Assembly (NCBI RefSeq): GCF_000518165.1 | Contig: NZ_JADB01000003.1 | Span: forward strand, 186,001 to 250,000 | Source: Bartonella elizabethae F9251 = ATCC 49927 | GTDB lineage: Bacteria > Pseudomonadota > Alphaproteobacteria > Rhizobiales > Rhizobiaceae | DNA length: 64,000 nucleotides | Direction of reading: 5' to 3' | Shown here: positions 1 through 10,216 of the stretch, one piece after another | Layout: each line of letters opens with the position of its first letter | Position numbering within the stretch: the first letter of the stretch is position 1 | Notes under the pieces: generated by a model | Seen by the model: the letters and a program-made list of their open reading frames with translations, nothing else | Database searches by the model: none | Told to the model about the DNA's origin: nothing | Program-made: the position numbers and the translations under genes

Positions 1-538
1 GCTGCAGCTTTATTTGCTCTTGTTGGAAATCTTTTTCTTCCATACCAGGACCGGTATACGCCGCTGTAAATCCATTAAGAGAAAATTCAATAGGATTAGC
101 TGAACCACGGAAATTAACTGTGGTTACAACCATTTTTGTACCACTTTTCATAGCTGCAATAAGCTTATCATCTAAAACATCATTGGCAATACAACTTGGT
201 CCATTACAAATGATATAAGGAATTTTTTTAGAGAAGCCATCACCTATTTGAATGTGAACACCTTCTGGCAAAAAACGACCTGTAGGCACTTGAATACCTA
301 TACGTTTTTCATTTTGCTTCCCTTTTATTTCAACAAGATTAAAAGCCGTTAAAGGTTGTCCCGTATTTGATAATACAGTATTCATTGTATTACAAATATC
401 AACATCATGCTGCTTACTGCAAACTTTGTACCAACCTTGCGATAAAGTCTGCGCATTTGCAGAAATACTAGCTACAAGAAAAAGGGCAGCTGCTCCAACT
501 AATACTGAAACAGCAGAATAAAAATTTTTATGCGACAT
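1..538 (-). CDS. ialB: Invasion-associated locus B (IalB) family protein, 3'-truncated by the window edge
   Basis: Reading leftwards from the ATG at 538-536, the frame stays open to the first base of the window, giving 179 complete codons with no stop. The product begins with a Sec signal peptide of about 30 residues (a hydrophobic stretch ending in ANAQ), so it is exported. The body has paired cysteines (VCS, DIC, IICNG, PSCI) and the IalB-family layout of two beta-rich halves with a conserved NGPSC segment. Bartonella IalB promotes erythrocyte invasion and sits in the envelope; the family also occurs widely in other alphaproteobacteria with less clear roles. An AAAGGAT Shine-Dalgarno lies about 12 bases before the start. 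It is downstream of mfd on the same strand but 600 bases away, so it probably has its own promoter. Bartonella genomes carry several IalB paralogues, so the symbol is a family-level assignment. Confidence 0.85.
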   Translation of the reverse strand, partial: MSHKNFYSAVSVLVGAAALFLVASISANAQTLSQGWYKVCSKQHDVDICNTMNTVLSNTGQPLTAFNLVEIKGKQNEKRIGIQVPTGRFLPEGVHIQIGDGFSKKIPYIICNGPSCIANDVLDDKLIAAMKSGTKMVVTTVNFRGSANPIEFSLNGFTAAYTGPGMEEKDFQQEQIKLQ

Positions 539-540
539 GA

Positions 541-1145
541 TTAAGTTAATCCTTTCAACGCGCTTTTAAGTAATTTAAAAAAAATATTAAGTAAAAAGTT
601 CCAATTTAAATTTTATTAAACAATAATGAAATAAAACTTAATTTCATTACTTTTACTTCAATATAAAAAAAAAAGTCAAATTTAGAGAAAAACTACGACG
701 ATCTATGTAAACTTTTATATACCCATATAGCTTTCCCCTCTTTATCACACGGGTATTTGATGCAATCTATCCATAAAACACCTCTATGCAATTATGCTAA
801 GATTACACAAACGAATCAATATTGCAATATCAATTAAAATAAACTCCTATGCACTTCTAAAAATCTTATAAATTTCAATTTTTTACACTTATTATTCTCC
901 ATGTTAGCCTATAAGGTTTTAGAAACAAATATTGCAGTGCATGAAGCTCCAAAATATTAGATAAAATTTGTGTTTTATATGTCCGTAGTATAACTGAAAA
1001 GGATAGAGTTAAATCATAAGGACACTTGATAAACTAAATATATTCCTAATCTGCAGCTTTTGAAAAATTGTAAGGATTTTTTTCTTATAAAAAATTAATA
1101 ATTTGTTGTTTTTATAGAATAATTCTGAAAAGTAGAGGAATTGCT
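541..1145. other. Intergenic region between mfd and the ialB-family gene, no gene seen
   Basis: About 600 very AT-rich bases with no convincing open frame on either strand. It must hold the 3' end of the mfd transcript and the promoter and leader of the ialB-family gene. I found no clear hairpin terminator or promoter pair in it. Confidence 0.5.
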
Positions 1146-4100
1146 TTAAACAGAATTTTTTTCTGCCATTTCTACCAACTCAGTCATAATCGTTGCTGCT
1201 CCAATAAGTCTTTCATCAACTGTAGCCCAATCCCGAATAAGAGCAATACTTTGATCTGGACGAATTTTTGCCATTGAACCTTGTTTTCCCACCCACTGAA
1301 CAAGAGCAACACTATTGGAAAAATAGTTATTGCGAAACTGTATGACAATCCCCTTTGGTCCAGCATCCAATTTTTCTACATGAGCTTTTCGACACAATAT
1401 TTTGATATGAAAAACTTTAAGAATGTGTTGAACTTCAAGGGGTAAAGGACCAAAACGATCGATTAACTCGGCTGCAAACTCATCAATTTGTTCTAAATTC
1501 TCAAGTTCCGTCAAGCGTCGATAAAGCCCCATACGTAATGATAAATCAGGCACAAAACTTTCTGGTATCATCACGGTTGTAGCAAGTGAAATTTGAGGTG
1601 ACCATTGCTTATCCTCACTTAGTTCTCCATCTTTTAATTCAGCAACAGCTTCTTCGAGCATTTTTTGATAGAGTTCAAATCCAACTTCTTTGATATGTCC
1701 TGATTGTTCTTCACCTAAAAAATTTCCTGAACCACGAATATCCATATCGTGACTTGCCAATTGAAATCCAGCCCCCAATGTATCAAGAGATTGTAACACT
1801 TTAAGACGACGATCAGCCGCAGGTGTTAAAACTTTACCAGATGGAAAAGTAAAAAGTGCATAAGCACGTTGTTTTGAGCGCCCTACCCTTCCTCGTAACT
1901 GGTAGAGTGCAGAAAGACCAAACATCTCAGCGCGATGCACAATTAATGTATTGGCTGTTGGAATATCAAGACCGGATTCAATAATGGTTGTCGATAGTAA
2001 AACATCATATTGCCCATCGTAAAATGCATTCATAATATCATCAAGCTGTCCAGCCGGCATTTGTCCATGTGCTATAACGAACTTGAGCTCTGGAACATGC
2101 ATTTTAAGGTATTCTTCTACAAAAGCCAGATCAGAAATACGAGGACAGACATAAAAACTTTGTCCACCACGGTAGTATTCTCGAAGCAATGTTTCGCGTA
2201 TAACAAGTGCATCAAATGGTGAAATAAAAGTACGAACCGCCATTCTATCAATGGGTGGAGTGGTAATTAATGAAAGTTCACGGACCCCCGATAATGCCAA
2301 TCCTAAAGTTCGCGGTATGGGCGTTGCTGAAAGTGTAAGAACATGAATATCACTTTTAAGCTGTTTTAAACGCTCTTTGTGTTTCACCCCAAAATGTTGC
2401 TCCTCATCAATGATAAGAAGACCTAACCGTAAAAAGTTAACTGCACCACTTAATAATGCATGGGTTCCAATGGCAATATCAATCGTACCATCTGAAATCC
2501 CTTTTTTGACTTGTGTGAGTTCTTTCCCTTTCACAAGCCTTGATACATGACCAATTTTAACCGGTAATCCTTGAAAACGCGAAATAAATGTCTTGTAATG
2601 TTGACGTGAAAGTAAAGTTGTCGGTACAACAACAGCGACCTGATATCCATTTAATGCTGCAACAAAAGCACTTCGAATAGCCACTTCTGTTTTTCCAAAG
2701 CCAACATCACCGCATATCAAACGATCCATCGGCTTTCCTGAGGCTAAATCATCTAAAACGGCATCAATGGCGTTCATTTGATCTTCTGTTTCTTCATAAG
2801 GAAAACCAGCAACAAACTCATCAAATGGACCAACTGGTGGAAGTAAAGCAGGCGCAGCACGGGTCGCACGCTCCGCAGCTATACGAATTAATTGCCCTGC
2901 CATTTCCAATAAATGTTTTTTAAGCCGAGCTTTACGTGCTTGCCAAGCAACACCCCCTAATTTGTCTAAAGTTACCTCTGTTCCTTCTGAACCATAACGT
3001 GAGAGAAGCTCAATATTTTCAACAGGTAAAAAGAGTAAATCACCTCCAGCATATTTAATTTCAAGACAATCTCGTAAAATTCCAGTCGTGGTGATGGTTT
3101 TTAGACCAACAAATTGGCCAATACCATGATCAATATGCACAACAAGATCACCAGAATTTAAAGCAGAAATCTCAGAAATAAAATTTGTATTATTCTTACG
3201 ACGCTTTGGTGATCTAATAAAGCGATCACCTAAGATATCTTGCTCTGCTATAATAGCTAGATCTTCAACCTCAAAACCATGTTCTATCATGATAACAGCT
3301 GCTAATATACGATCTCGTGGTGTTGCTTTGACTGTTTGCAAGGATTTTACAACGTCTATTTTTTTCAATCCATGCTCATCAAGAACTTGTAGCAAACGAT
3401 TGAGAGATCCTTCACTCCAACACGCTAAAAGTACTTTTTTGCCAGAAGCACGTAAAGATGCGATGTGATCAATAACACTTGAAAAAACATTCTTTTCTTG
3501 CGCATTACGCTCTTTTACAAAATCATATCCCTGTTTTACTTGTGTGTGAATAACTGTTTCTTCCAAACTTTGTGGAATATTAAAAGGCGAAAAATCAATA
3601 CGCTGTGAAGATTGTTGCACACACCCTAAAACACGCTCTGGCGTTAAATAGAGAAGACTAGGATCTATCGGATGATAAGACGTTGTATTTTCTTTATCAT
3701 TTTCGCGTTCTTTACGCGCGTTATAATAGTCTTCAATAAGGCGATAACGCTCAACGAAAACTTCTTCTATGAGATGTTCAAAAACAAGCGGTAAATTGCC
3801 ACAATGATCAAAAAAAGTATCAAGGCTCTCATAAAAAAATGGGAGCCAATGCTCCATGCCAGCAAAACGCCGACCTTGAGCAATTGCTTCATAAAGCATA
3901 TTATTTTTTTGTGATACACCAAATGTACGGGTATAATTGCTTTTAAAACGGCTGATGCATTCATCTGTCAAAACAACTTCGCTCATTGCCTGTAATAAAA
4001 GTTCAGTTTTTTGGCGTATTGTTCTTTGACTTTCTGGATCAAATACACGGATGCTTTCTAGGGTATCTCCAAAAAAATCAAGACGTAAAGGCTGAGTATC

Positions 4101-4646
4101 CATAGGAGAAAAGATATCTAGTATTCCTCCTCTTACAGCAAACTCACCAACATCACGAACAACCGTAACGCGTTCAAAACCATTGGTTTCTAGGAACTGA
4201 ATGAAATGCCCCATGTTATGGCACTGGCCAACATGTGCATGAATAAGCTGAGCTTCTATCATTTCACGAGGAGGCAACTTTTGCATAATTGCATTTGCTG
4301 TTGTTAGAATAATTGCAGGATGTGGATTTTGACGCAAATTGGCTAGGTGTGCCAATGCTGATAGTCGACGTGCCATAATAGCAATTCCTGGTGACACGCG
4401 ATCATAAGGCAAACAATCCCATGCAGGAAATTGAAGGACGGGTAAATTGGGTTCAATAAAATTTAAAACTTGTTGTAAGTGCGCAATTTTTGTTCCGTCT
4501 CGGACAACATAGATGAGTGGTTTACCCTGTGCAATTTCTGAACTTAATTTCGCAAGGGCAAAGGCTTCAAATCCATCAGTAATGCCATCAAAAATCATAT
4601 GAGCAGGACTATTGGGGGGGATGATATTTTTTTTAAATATAGGCAT
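1146..4646 (-). CDS. mfd: Transcription-repair coupling factor Mfd
   Basis: Full-length 1166-residue Mfd, close to the family's usual length. It displaces RNA polymerase stalled at DNA lesions and recruits UvrA for nucleotide excision repair. Visible domains in order: a UvrB-like N-terminal region (about 1-200), a CarD-type RNA-polymerase interaction domain near residue 500 (LVVHIDHGIGQF), then a superfamily 2 translocase with Walker A GDVGFGKT near 645 and the DEEQ box near 745, a helicase C domain with QLRGRVGR, and a TRCF C-terminal domain. The start at 4646 lies 5 bases after the sdhE stop, so the two are probably co-transcribed. No key motif is missing. Confidence 0.97.
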   Translation of the reverse strand: MPIFKKNIIPPNSPAHMIFDGITDGFEAFALAKLSSEIAQGKPLIYVVRDGTKIAHLQQVLNFIEPNLPVLQFPAWDCLPYDRVSPGIAIMARRLSALAHLANLRQNPHPAIILTTANAIMQKLPPREMIEAQLIHAHVGQCHNMGHFIQFLETNGFERVTVVRDVGEFAVRGGILDIFSPMDTQPLRLDFFGDTLESIRVFDPESQRTIRQKTELLLQAMSEVVLTDECISRFKSNYTRTFGVSQKNNMLYEAIAQGRRFAGMEHWLPFFYESLDTFFDHCGNLPLVFEHLIEEVFVERYRLIEDYYNARKERENDKENTTSYHPIDPSLLYLTPERVLGCVQQSSQRIDFSPFNIPQSLEETVIHTQVKQGYDFVKERNAQEKNVFSSVIDHIASLRASGKKVLLACWSEGSLNRLLQVLDEHGLKKIDVVKSLQTVKATPRDRILAAVIMIEHGFEVEDLAIIAEQDILGDRFIRSPKRRKNNTNFISEISALNSGDLVVHIDHGIGQFVGLKTITTTGILRDCLEIKYAGGDLLFLPVENIELLSRYGSEGTEVTLDKLGGVAWQARKARLKKHLLEMAGQLIRIAAERATRAAPALLPPVGPFDEFVAGFPYEETEDQMNAIDAVLDDLASGKPMDRLICGDVGFGKTEVAIRSAFVAALNGYQVAVVVPTTLLSRQHYKTFISRFQGLPVKIGHVSRLVKGKELTQVKKGISDGTIDIAIGTHALLSGAVNFLRLGLLIIDEEQHFGVKHKERLKQLKSDIHVLTLSATPIPRTLGLALSGVRELSLITTPPIDRMAVRTFISPFDALVIRETLLREYYRGGQSFYVCPRISDLAFVEEYLKMHVPELKFVIAHGQMPAGQLDDIMNAFYDGQYDVLLSTTIIESGLDIPTANTLIVHRAEMFGLSALYQLRGRVGRSKQRAYALFTFPSGKVLTPAADRRLKVLQSLDTLGAGFQLASHDMDIRGSGNFLGEEQSGHIKEVGFELYQKMLEEAVAELKDGELSEDKQWSPQISLATTVMIPESFVPDLSLRMGLYRRLTELENLEQIDEFAAELIDRFGPLPLEVQHILKVFHIKILCRKAHVEKLDAGPKGIVIQFRNNYFSNSVALVQWVGKQGSMAKIRPDQSIALIRDWATVDERLIGAATIMTELVEMAEKNSV

Positions 4647-4651
4647 TTAAA

Positions 4652-4939
4652 TCAATAAGTTAAATAAGTACGATAATTGGCAATATCACGAAAAAGAGGA
4701 CTATTAATTTCAGAGGGGGGTGAAATTTCTCCGGTAATCCATGTGAGTAAGTCGCGATCATCAAAAGACATAATATACTCAAGTTCAGAGAGTGTTTTAT
4801 CATTCATTCCAGTGATATGAGCATTAACATAATGTCCAAAAATGAGATCCATTTCACGAATACCGCGATGCCATGCGCGAAAAATCAATCGGCGACGACG
4901 CATATCCAATTGATTTTTGTCGTTGACAAAAGCTGTCAT
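4652..4939 (-). CDS. sdhE: SdhE/Sdh5-family FAD assembly factor
   Basis: A 95-residue protein of the SdhE (YgfY, DUF339) family, which helps attach FAD covalently to the flavoprotein subunit of succinate dehydrogenase. The diagnostic N-terminal segment is present: a basic RRRRLIFRAWHRGIREMD stretch containing the RGxxE motif, then a helical core with FGHY. The ATG at 4939 is chosen because AAGGAGA lies 7 bases upstream; an internal ATG thirteen codons in would also leave the conserved core. It is followed directly by mfd on the same strand. The sdh genes are not in the window. Confidence 0.9.
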   Translation of the reverse strand: MTAFVNDKNQLDMRRRRLIFRAWHRGIREMDLIFGHYVNAHITGMNDKTLSELEYIMSFDDRDLLTWITGEISPPSEINSPLFRDIANYRTYLTY

Positions 4940-5005
4940 AAAAAGTCTCCTTGAATAAAGTAATATAAACCATTCAATTAGTCGTATAAAATTTATACCT
5001 TGCCT

Positions 5006-5686
5006 TTAAGGAAGTTCAATAATCTTCTGATCTTTAAGTGTAATTCGACGATGCATTTGCTTTGCCAAAGCGTAATTATGTGTTGCAATAAGAGCAGAAA
5101 GACCAGACTGACGAACAAGAACAGATAAAGCTTGAAAGACATAAGCTGACGTTACAGGATCAAGATTTCCGGTAGGTTCATCTGCTAAAAGAACCGAAGG
5201 GCCATTTGCTACGGCACGTGCAATAGCAACACGTTGTTGCTCGCCTCCCGATAACTCTGAGGGACGATGATTTGCCCGATGAGAAATACGCAAATACGTC
5301 AATAACTTACGCGCACGATCTTCTGCGATGGACTTGTTTAATCCTGCTATCATTTGCGGTATCATAACATTTTCTAAAGCTGTAAACTCTGGAAGTAAGT
5401 GATGAAATTGATAGACAAAACCAATATCATTTCGTCTGATAGCTGTTCGCTCACGATCAGAGCGTTTCGCACAAGAAACACCCCGTAACAACACATCACC
5501 AGCTGTTGGTTTTTCTAATAACCCCGCAATATGAAGAAGTGTTGATTTTCCAGCACCAGATGGTGCGACAAGTGCAACAAGCTCTCCACGATTAAGAATA
5601 AAATTCGCTTTATCTAAAACAATGAGCGGCTTATGACTCTCATAAAAGCGTCTTTCAATCTCTACAAGCTCTAAAATCGCTGTCAT
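5006..5686 (-). CDS. lolD: Lipoprotein-releasing system ATPase LolD
   Basis: A 226-residue ABC ATPase that powers release of outer-membrane lipoproteins from the inner membrane to the carrier LolA. Walker A is PSGAGKST at about residues 42-50, followed by a Q-loop ([10 protein letters not shown], typical of LolD), the signature LSGGEQQR near 143 and Walker [12 protein letters not shown] near 165. The start overlaps the stop of the upstream permease gene as TAATG, indicating translational coupling. Confidence 0.95.
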   Translation of the reverse strand: MTAILELVEIERRFYESHKPLIVLDKANFILNRGELVALVAPSGAGKSTLLHIAGLLEKPTAGDVLLRGVSCAKRSDRERTAIRRNDIGFVYQFHHLLPEFTALENVMIPQMIAGLNKSIAEDRARKLLTYLRISHRANHRPSELSGGEQQRVAIARAVANGPSVLLADEPTGNLDPVTSAYVFQALSVLVRQSGLSALIATHNYALAKQMHRRITLKDQKIIELP

Positions 5687-6954
5687 TATTCATACCTCAA
5701 AGCTTGTACAGGATCTAGCTTAGCAGCACGCCATGCCGGAATGAGAGCAGCAAGAAATGACAATAATAAAGCCATAAGAGCAACCAAAACAGTTTGTTTC
5801 CATTCAATTTGTGCAGGCAGTTTTGTTAAAAAATAAAGTTGAGGATTAAAAACATCGACATTAAATAACCAAGAGATAAAGTCTTGGATATGATTAATAT
5901 TCGCGGTCGCGATAACACCCAAAATTAAGCCTAATATCGTTCCAATAAAACCAATCATCATACCTGTGATAATAAATATACGCAAAATTGCACTCTGTTG
6001 AGCACCCATTGTGCGTAAAATTGCGATATCATGACTTTTATCTTTTACAAGCATAATAAGGCCTGAAATAATATTTAAAGCAGCAACAAGAACAATCAGA
6101 GAAAGAATGAAAAACATGACATTCCGTTCAATCTGTAAAGCTGAAAAAAAAGCCTGATTACGTGTACGCCAATCAATTAAATAGACCTGTTGATCAACTG
6201 CTTTTTCTACAAGAGGTTTTATTTGATCAACAGCATCAGGATCGTTTAGAAATAATTCTAAAGACTGAACCTTATCGCCTAAATTAAAAAACATTTGTGC
6301 TTCATGGAGAGGCATAAAAACAAATATTGAATCATATTCAGACATACCAACTTCAAAAATAGCAATGACTTTATAAGCTTTTACACGTGGTGTAACACCA
6401 AAAGGTGTCTCATCACCATCAGGGGTAATAATACGAAGATCCCTCCCAACTGTAAGCCCTAATTTTTCTGCTAAACCACTTCCAATTGCAACACCGTCTT
6501 CTTGATCAAACTGAGAAATCGAGCCTAATTTAATGTTTTGAGAAACTGTTTTAAGTTTTTCTAGATCTTGTTTGCGCATACCACGAACTAACGCGCCAGA
6601 GCCACCTTGGGCTTCACCTTGAACAAGCGCTTGACCTTCAATAACAGGCAAAGCAAACTTCACACCATTTTTAGATTCTAAAGAAGAAATAAGAGTCTTA
6701 TAATCAGAAAAACCAGAATCAATTGTTTGAACAATAAGATGCCCGTTCATACCAAGAATACGGTTAAGAAGTTCTGTGCGAAAGCCATTCATCACCGCCA
6801 TAACAACAACCAGAGCAAAGACTCCCAACATAATCCCAATAAGAGAAATAATTGAAATAACAGATGCGACGACATGCTTTTTGTTGGGAATCATATAACG
6901 AAAAGCGATCATCCACTCATAAGATGAAAACCATTTATTTTTCAGCCTCTTCAT
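5686..6954 (-). CDS. lolC: Lipoprotein-releasing permease, LolC/LolE (LolF) type
   Basis: A 422-residue MacB/FtsX-type permease: one N-terminal membrane helix (about 28-50), a large periplasmic domain, and three C-terminal helices (about 280-410) ending in [17 protein letters not shown], the classic end of the LolC/E family. Only one such gene is present beside lolD. Many alphaproteobacteria use a single hybrid permease (often called LolF) as a homodimer instead of the LolC-LolE pair, so LolF may be the better name. It is tightly coupled to lolD and starts 11 bases after proS. Confidence 0.92.
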   Translation of the reverse strand: MKRLKNKWFSSYEWMIAFRYMIPNKKHVVASVISIISLIGIMLGVFALVVVMAVMNGFRTELLNRILGMNGHLIVQTIDSGFSDYKTLISSLESKNGVKFALPVIEGQALVQGEAQGGSGALVRGMRKQDLEKLKTVSQNIKLGSISQFDQEDGVAIGSGLAEKLGLTVGRDLRIITPDGDETPFGVTPRVKAYKVIAIFEVGMSEYDSIFVFMPLHEAQMFFNLGDKVQSLELFLNDPDAVDQIKPLVEKAVDQQVYLIDWRTRNQAFFSALQIERNVMFFILSLIVLVAALNIISGLIMLVKDKSHDIAILRTMGAQQSAILRIFIITGMMIGFIGTILGLILGVIATANINHIQDFISWLFNVDVFNPQLYFLTKLPAQIEWKQTVLVALMALLLSFLAALIPAWRAAKLDPVQALRYE

Positions 6955-6965
6955 AACATTTCCTA

Positions 6966-8291
6966 TTAAATTATAGAAAGTTGGCTGAGCGCATCTTCAA
7001 CCGTTAGAGATTTTTTTACACCTGTTTTTCGATCTTTAATTTCAACTTCATTTTCTGCAATACTGTTAGGACCAACAATGATTTGCGTTGGCAAACCAAT
7101 CAAATCCATTGTTGCAAATTTTGATCCAGGACGTTCATTTCTATCATCTAATAATGGATCGAAACCAGCATCCTTTAATCCCTGATAGAGAAACTCACAT
7201 GCTTTTGTACATTTTTCATCATCAGGTTTCATATTGATAATCCCAAAATCAAACGGTGCCATCGATTTTGGCCAAATAATTCCCTTTTCATCGTGAGAAG
7301 CCTCAATAGCGGCCGCAACAAGACGTGAAGGTCCAATTCCATAAGATCCCATCGAGACCACATGCTCTTTTCCATCTTGTCCCATAACTTTTGCTCCCAT
7401 TGGAGCAGAATATTTCGTCCCAAAGTGGAAAATATGTCCGACTTCAATACCACGCGCTGAAAGACGATTTTCCTCAGAAATTTTAGTCCACTCTTCTTCA
7501 TTATGCATTTCTTCTGTCGCTGCATAAAAAGATGTCCACTGTCTAACAGTATTATCTAAAACAGCTTTATCACTAAAATCGATTGAACTATCGGGAACGT
7601 TCAGTTCAAGAAATTGTCTATCACAAAAAATAGCGCTTTCTCCTGTTTCTGCCAAAATGATAAATTCATGACTAAGTTCCCCCCCTATTGGACCTGTATC
7701 TGCACGCATGGGAATTGCCTTTAAGCCAAGGCGAGAAAAAGTGCGTAAATAAGCCACAAACATACGATTATAAGATGTTTTAGAGCCTTCATAATCAAGA
7801 TCAAAAGAATAAGCATCTTTCATTAAGAATTCCCGTGCCCGCATCACACCAAAACGTGGGCGAATTTCATCACGAAATTTCCATTGAATATGATACAAAT
7901 TAAGCGGAAGATCTTTATAAGAGCGAACATAGGAGCGAAAAATATCTGTGACCATCTCTTCATTGGTCGGGCCATAAAGTAAATCACGCTTTTGACGATC
8001 TTTAATGCGGAGCATTTCCAAACCGTAATCATCATAACGACCACTTTCCCGCCAAAGATCAGCAGATTGAATTGTAGGCATCAATATTTCTATTGCACCA
8101 GCACGTTCTTGCTCTTCACGAATAATTTTACAAACTTTATCAAGCACTTTTTTTCCCAAAGGAAGCCAAGAATAAATCCCTGATGTTTGTTGTCGAATCA
8201 TCCCAGCACGCAACATAAAACGATGAGAAACAATTTCCGCTTCTTTAGGATTCTCTTTTAAAAGTGGAAGGAAATATTGAGAAAGACGCAT
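6966..8291 (-). CDS. proS: Prolyl-tRNA synthetase, short alphaproteobacterial form
   Basis: A 441-residue class II synthetase that charges tRNA-Pro. Class II motif 2 is seen around [21 protein letters not shown] and motif 3 around [13 protein letters not shown], with an anticodon-binding domain at the C-terminus ([12 protein letters not shown]). At 441 residues it lacks the roughly 180-residue editing insertion found between motifs 2 and 3 in the enterobacterial enzyme, as is usual in alphaproteobacteria. It lies between RNase J and the Lol genes, a common rhizobial order. Confidence 0.96.
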   Translation of the reverse strand: MRLSQYFLPLLKENPKEAEIVSHRFMLRAGMIRQQTSGIYSWLPLGKKVLDKVCKIIREEQERAGAIEILMPTIQSADLWRESGRYDDYGLEMLRIKDRQKRDLLYGPTNEEMVTDIFRSYVRSYKDLPLNLYHIQWKFRDEIRPRFGVMRAREFLMKDAYSFDLDYEGSKTSYNRMFVAYLRTFSRLGLKAIPMRADTGPIGGELSHEFIILAETGESAIFCDRQFLELNVPDSSIDFSDKAVLDNTVRQWTSFYAATEEMHNEEEWTKISEENRLSARGIEVGHIFHFGTKYSAPMGAKVMGQDGKEHVVSMGSYGIGPSRLVAAAIEASHDEKGIIWPKSMAPFDFGIINMKPDDEKCTKACEFLYQGLKDAGFDPLLDDRNERPGSKFATMDLIGLPTQIIVGPNSIAENEVEIKDRKTGVKKSLTVEDALSQLSII

Positions 8292-8492
8292 TGAAATAAT
8301 TAACTCCTACTCAGATCTATCATATTGGAACAATTTAATATACCCTCTATTCATCTATAGCCGCATTCTGAATACTTGCAAATATAACGATCTTATTGTT
8401 TAAAAATTTGTTGTGCTTTATTCTCTATTTTTCTTATTGAGCAATAAAATAAGAATGCTCTTCTTTTTTTAATAACGTAATATGGAAATGCT
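8292..8492. other. Spacer between RNase J and proS
   Basis: About 200 AT-rich bases without an open frame. In several related rhizobial genomes, as I recall the gene order, a methylmalonyl-CoA epimerase gene sits here; no trace of it is visible, consistent with genome reduction. Confidence 0.4.
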
Positions 8493-10169
8493 TTATTTTG
8501 ACTGATGTAAAAAAACTGTACAGAGAGGTTTTTTTTGCCAAATTTCATAAACAGCCGCTCTTACTGCACGTCGTGTTGCCTCTCGAATAACTTCATTATT
8601 TTTTCGCTTCATGCGTGGAATGTTATAAACTGTATTTTCCACAACCTCTAAAAGAATATCTTTTAATTTTTCCCCCTCTCCATTACTTTCAGGGAGTCCC
8701 AATATGCTTAGACCGATATCATCCAATAACTCATGCTTGCTATTCATATGGAGAGAAACTGCAACATGACCAGCATAACTTAATTTTCTACGCTCACGAA
8801 TCCCTAGCTCATACTCATCTCCAAGAAGACAGCCATCCTTATAAATACGACCAACAGGCACGTAATCAATAACTTCTACAGGCGTTGGTGCAAGACGTAG
8901 CATATTACCATTTCTAATATCCCTAACAATTTTAATCCCTGCTTGACGCGCTAAAGCCGCTTGAGCAGTAAGATGTATTGCCTCACCATGCACAGGCACA
9001 AGTATCTGTGGTTTTATCCAATCATACATCTGTAAAAGTTCTGAACGACGGGGATGACCTGAAACATGAACAAGGGCATCTTCATTCGTAATCACTTTAA
9101 TACCCAAATCGATAAAACGATTTTGTATCTCAAGAATCGCTTTTTCATTTCCTGGAATACTTCGCGATGAATAAATAACAGTATCTCCAGTAGAAAGCAC
9201 AATATTCCTCATCCCCTCACGTGACAGCTTAGCCAAAGCAGCACATGGCTCACCTTGGCTCCCTGTGACAATTAAAACAAGTTCTTTTCGTGGGATGTAA
9301 CCATAATCATCTTCCGTTACAAATGGCGCTAACCCATCCATATAACCAAGCTCTTGTGCAACCATAATACTTCGTTTAAGGGAACGCCCAATGACAAGAA
9401 CCTTACGCCCAACAGCTTGAGCAGCAAGAGCAATAGAACGTATCCTACCAATATTAGAAGCAAAAGTTGCTATTGCAACACGTCCTTCAGCTTTCGAAAT
9501 AATCTCAGAAAGACTGGTTTGGACCTGCTGCTCTGATGGAGATATACCATCCCGACATGCGTTTGTGGAATCACAAAGCAATGCTAAAACACCTTTATCG
9601 CCTAACGCTCGAAATCTTTTTTCATCCGTCACAGCTCCAAGCGAAGGCGTATGATCAATTTTCCAATCACCCGTATGAATTACAGTCCCCAAAGACGTTG
9701 TAATGGCTAAAGATACAGATTCTGGTATCGAATGATTAACAGCAATTGCCTCTATGGCAAAGGAACCAACCTGAAAACAATCCCCTGCTTGAAAAATATT
9801 AAATGACATTTTTTGAGATTCAAAATCTGATTGCCTTTTACTTTCCAATAACCCTGCCGTGAAAGCTGTACAATAAACTGGAACTTGTAATTTTGGCCAT
9901 AAATCAAGAACAGCCCCATAATGATCTTCATGTGCGTGTGTTAAAACAAGACCACGTATATTATGTTTTTCACTTTCTAAAAAACGAATATCAGGGAGAA
10001 CAAGATCAACTCCTGGTAATTCAGAACCAGCAAAACTAACGCCCATATCAACAAGTAACCATTCACGAAGATTTTGGGAGCCAAATCCATAAGCAGCTAA
10101 ATTCATTCCTATTTCACCTACACCACCCAGAGGTAAAAAAACAAATTCACATTTACTGGTTGCAACCAT
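8493..10169 (-). CDS. rnj: Ribonuclease J, metallo-beta-lactamase and beta-CASP nuclease
   Basis: A protein of about 558 residues in the RNase J family, enzymes with endonuclease and 5'-3' exonuclease activity that mature rRNA and turn over mRNA. The metallo-beta-lactamase zinc motif HAHEDH is at about 78-83, further ligands occur at HTGD, and the beta-CASP part contains VLIVTGSQGEP and the late HVSGHP and PVHGE motifs. The ATG at 10169 is preferred over the more upstream one at 10187 because GGGAG lies about 6 bases before it and the family starts here. It lies between birA and proS on the same strand, 30 to 50 bases after birA. Confidence 0.94.
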   Translation of the reverse strand: MVATSKCEFVFLPLGGVGEIGMNLAAYGFGSQNLREWLLVDMGVSFAGSELPGVDLVLPDIRFLESEKHNIRGLVLTHAHEDHYGAVLDLWPKLQVPVYCTAFTAGLLESKRQSDFESQKMSFNIFQAGDCFQVGSFAIEAIAVNHSIPESVSLAITTSLGTVIHTGDWKIDHTPSLGAVTDEKRFRALGDKGVLALLCDSTNACRDGISPSEQQVQTSLSEIISKAEGRVAIATFASNIGRIRSIALAAQAVGRKVLVIGRSLKRSIMVAQELGYMDGLAPFVTEDDYGYIPRKELVLIVTGSQGEPCAALAKLSREGMRNIVLSTGDTVIYSSRSIPGNEKAILEIQNRFIDLGIKVITNEDALVHVSGHPRRSELLQMYDWIKPQILVPVHGEAIHLTAQAALARQAGIKIVRDIRNGNMLRLAPTPVEVIDYVPVGRIYKDGCLLGDEYELGIRERRKLSYAGHVAVSLHMNSKHELLDDIGLSILGLPESNGEGEKLKDILLEVVENTVYNIPRMKRKNNEVIREATRRAVRAAVYEIWQKKPLCTVFLHQSK

Positions 10170-10216
10170 TAACATCTCCCAAATCATTCAGACAATCTGA
10201 TGGTAAAATAATTTCG

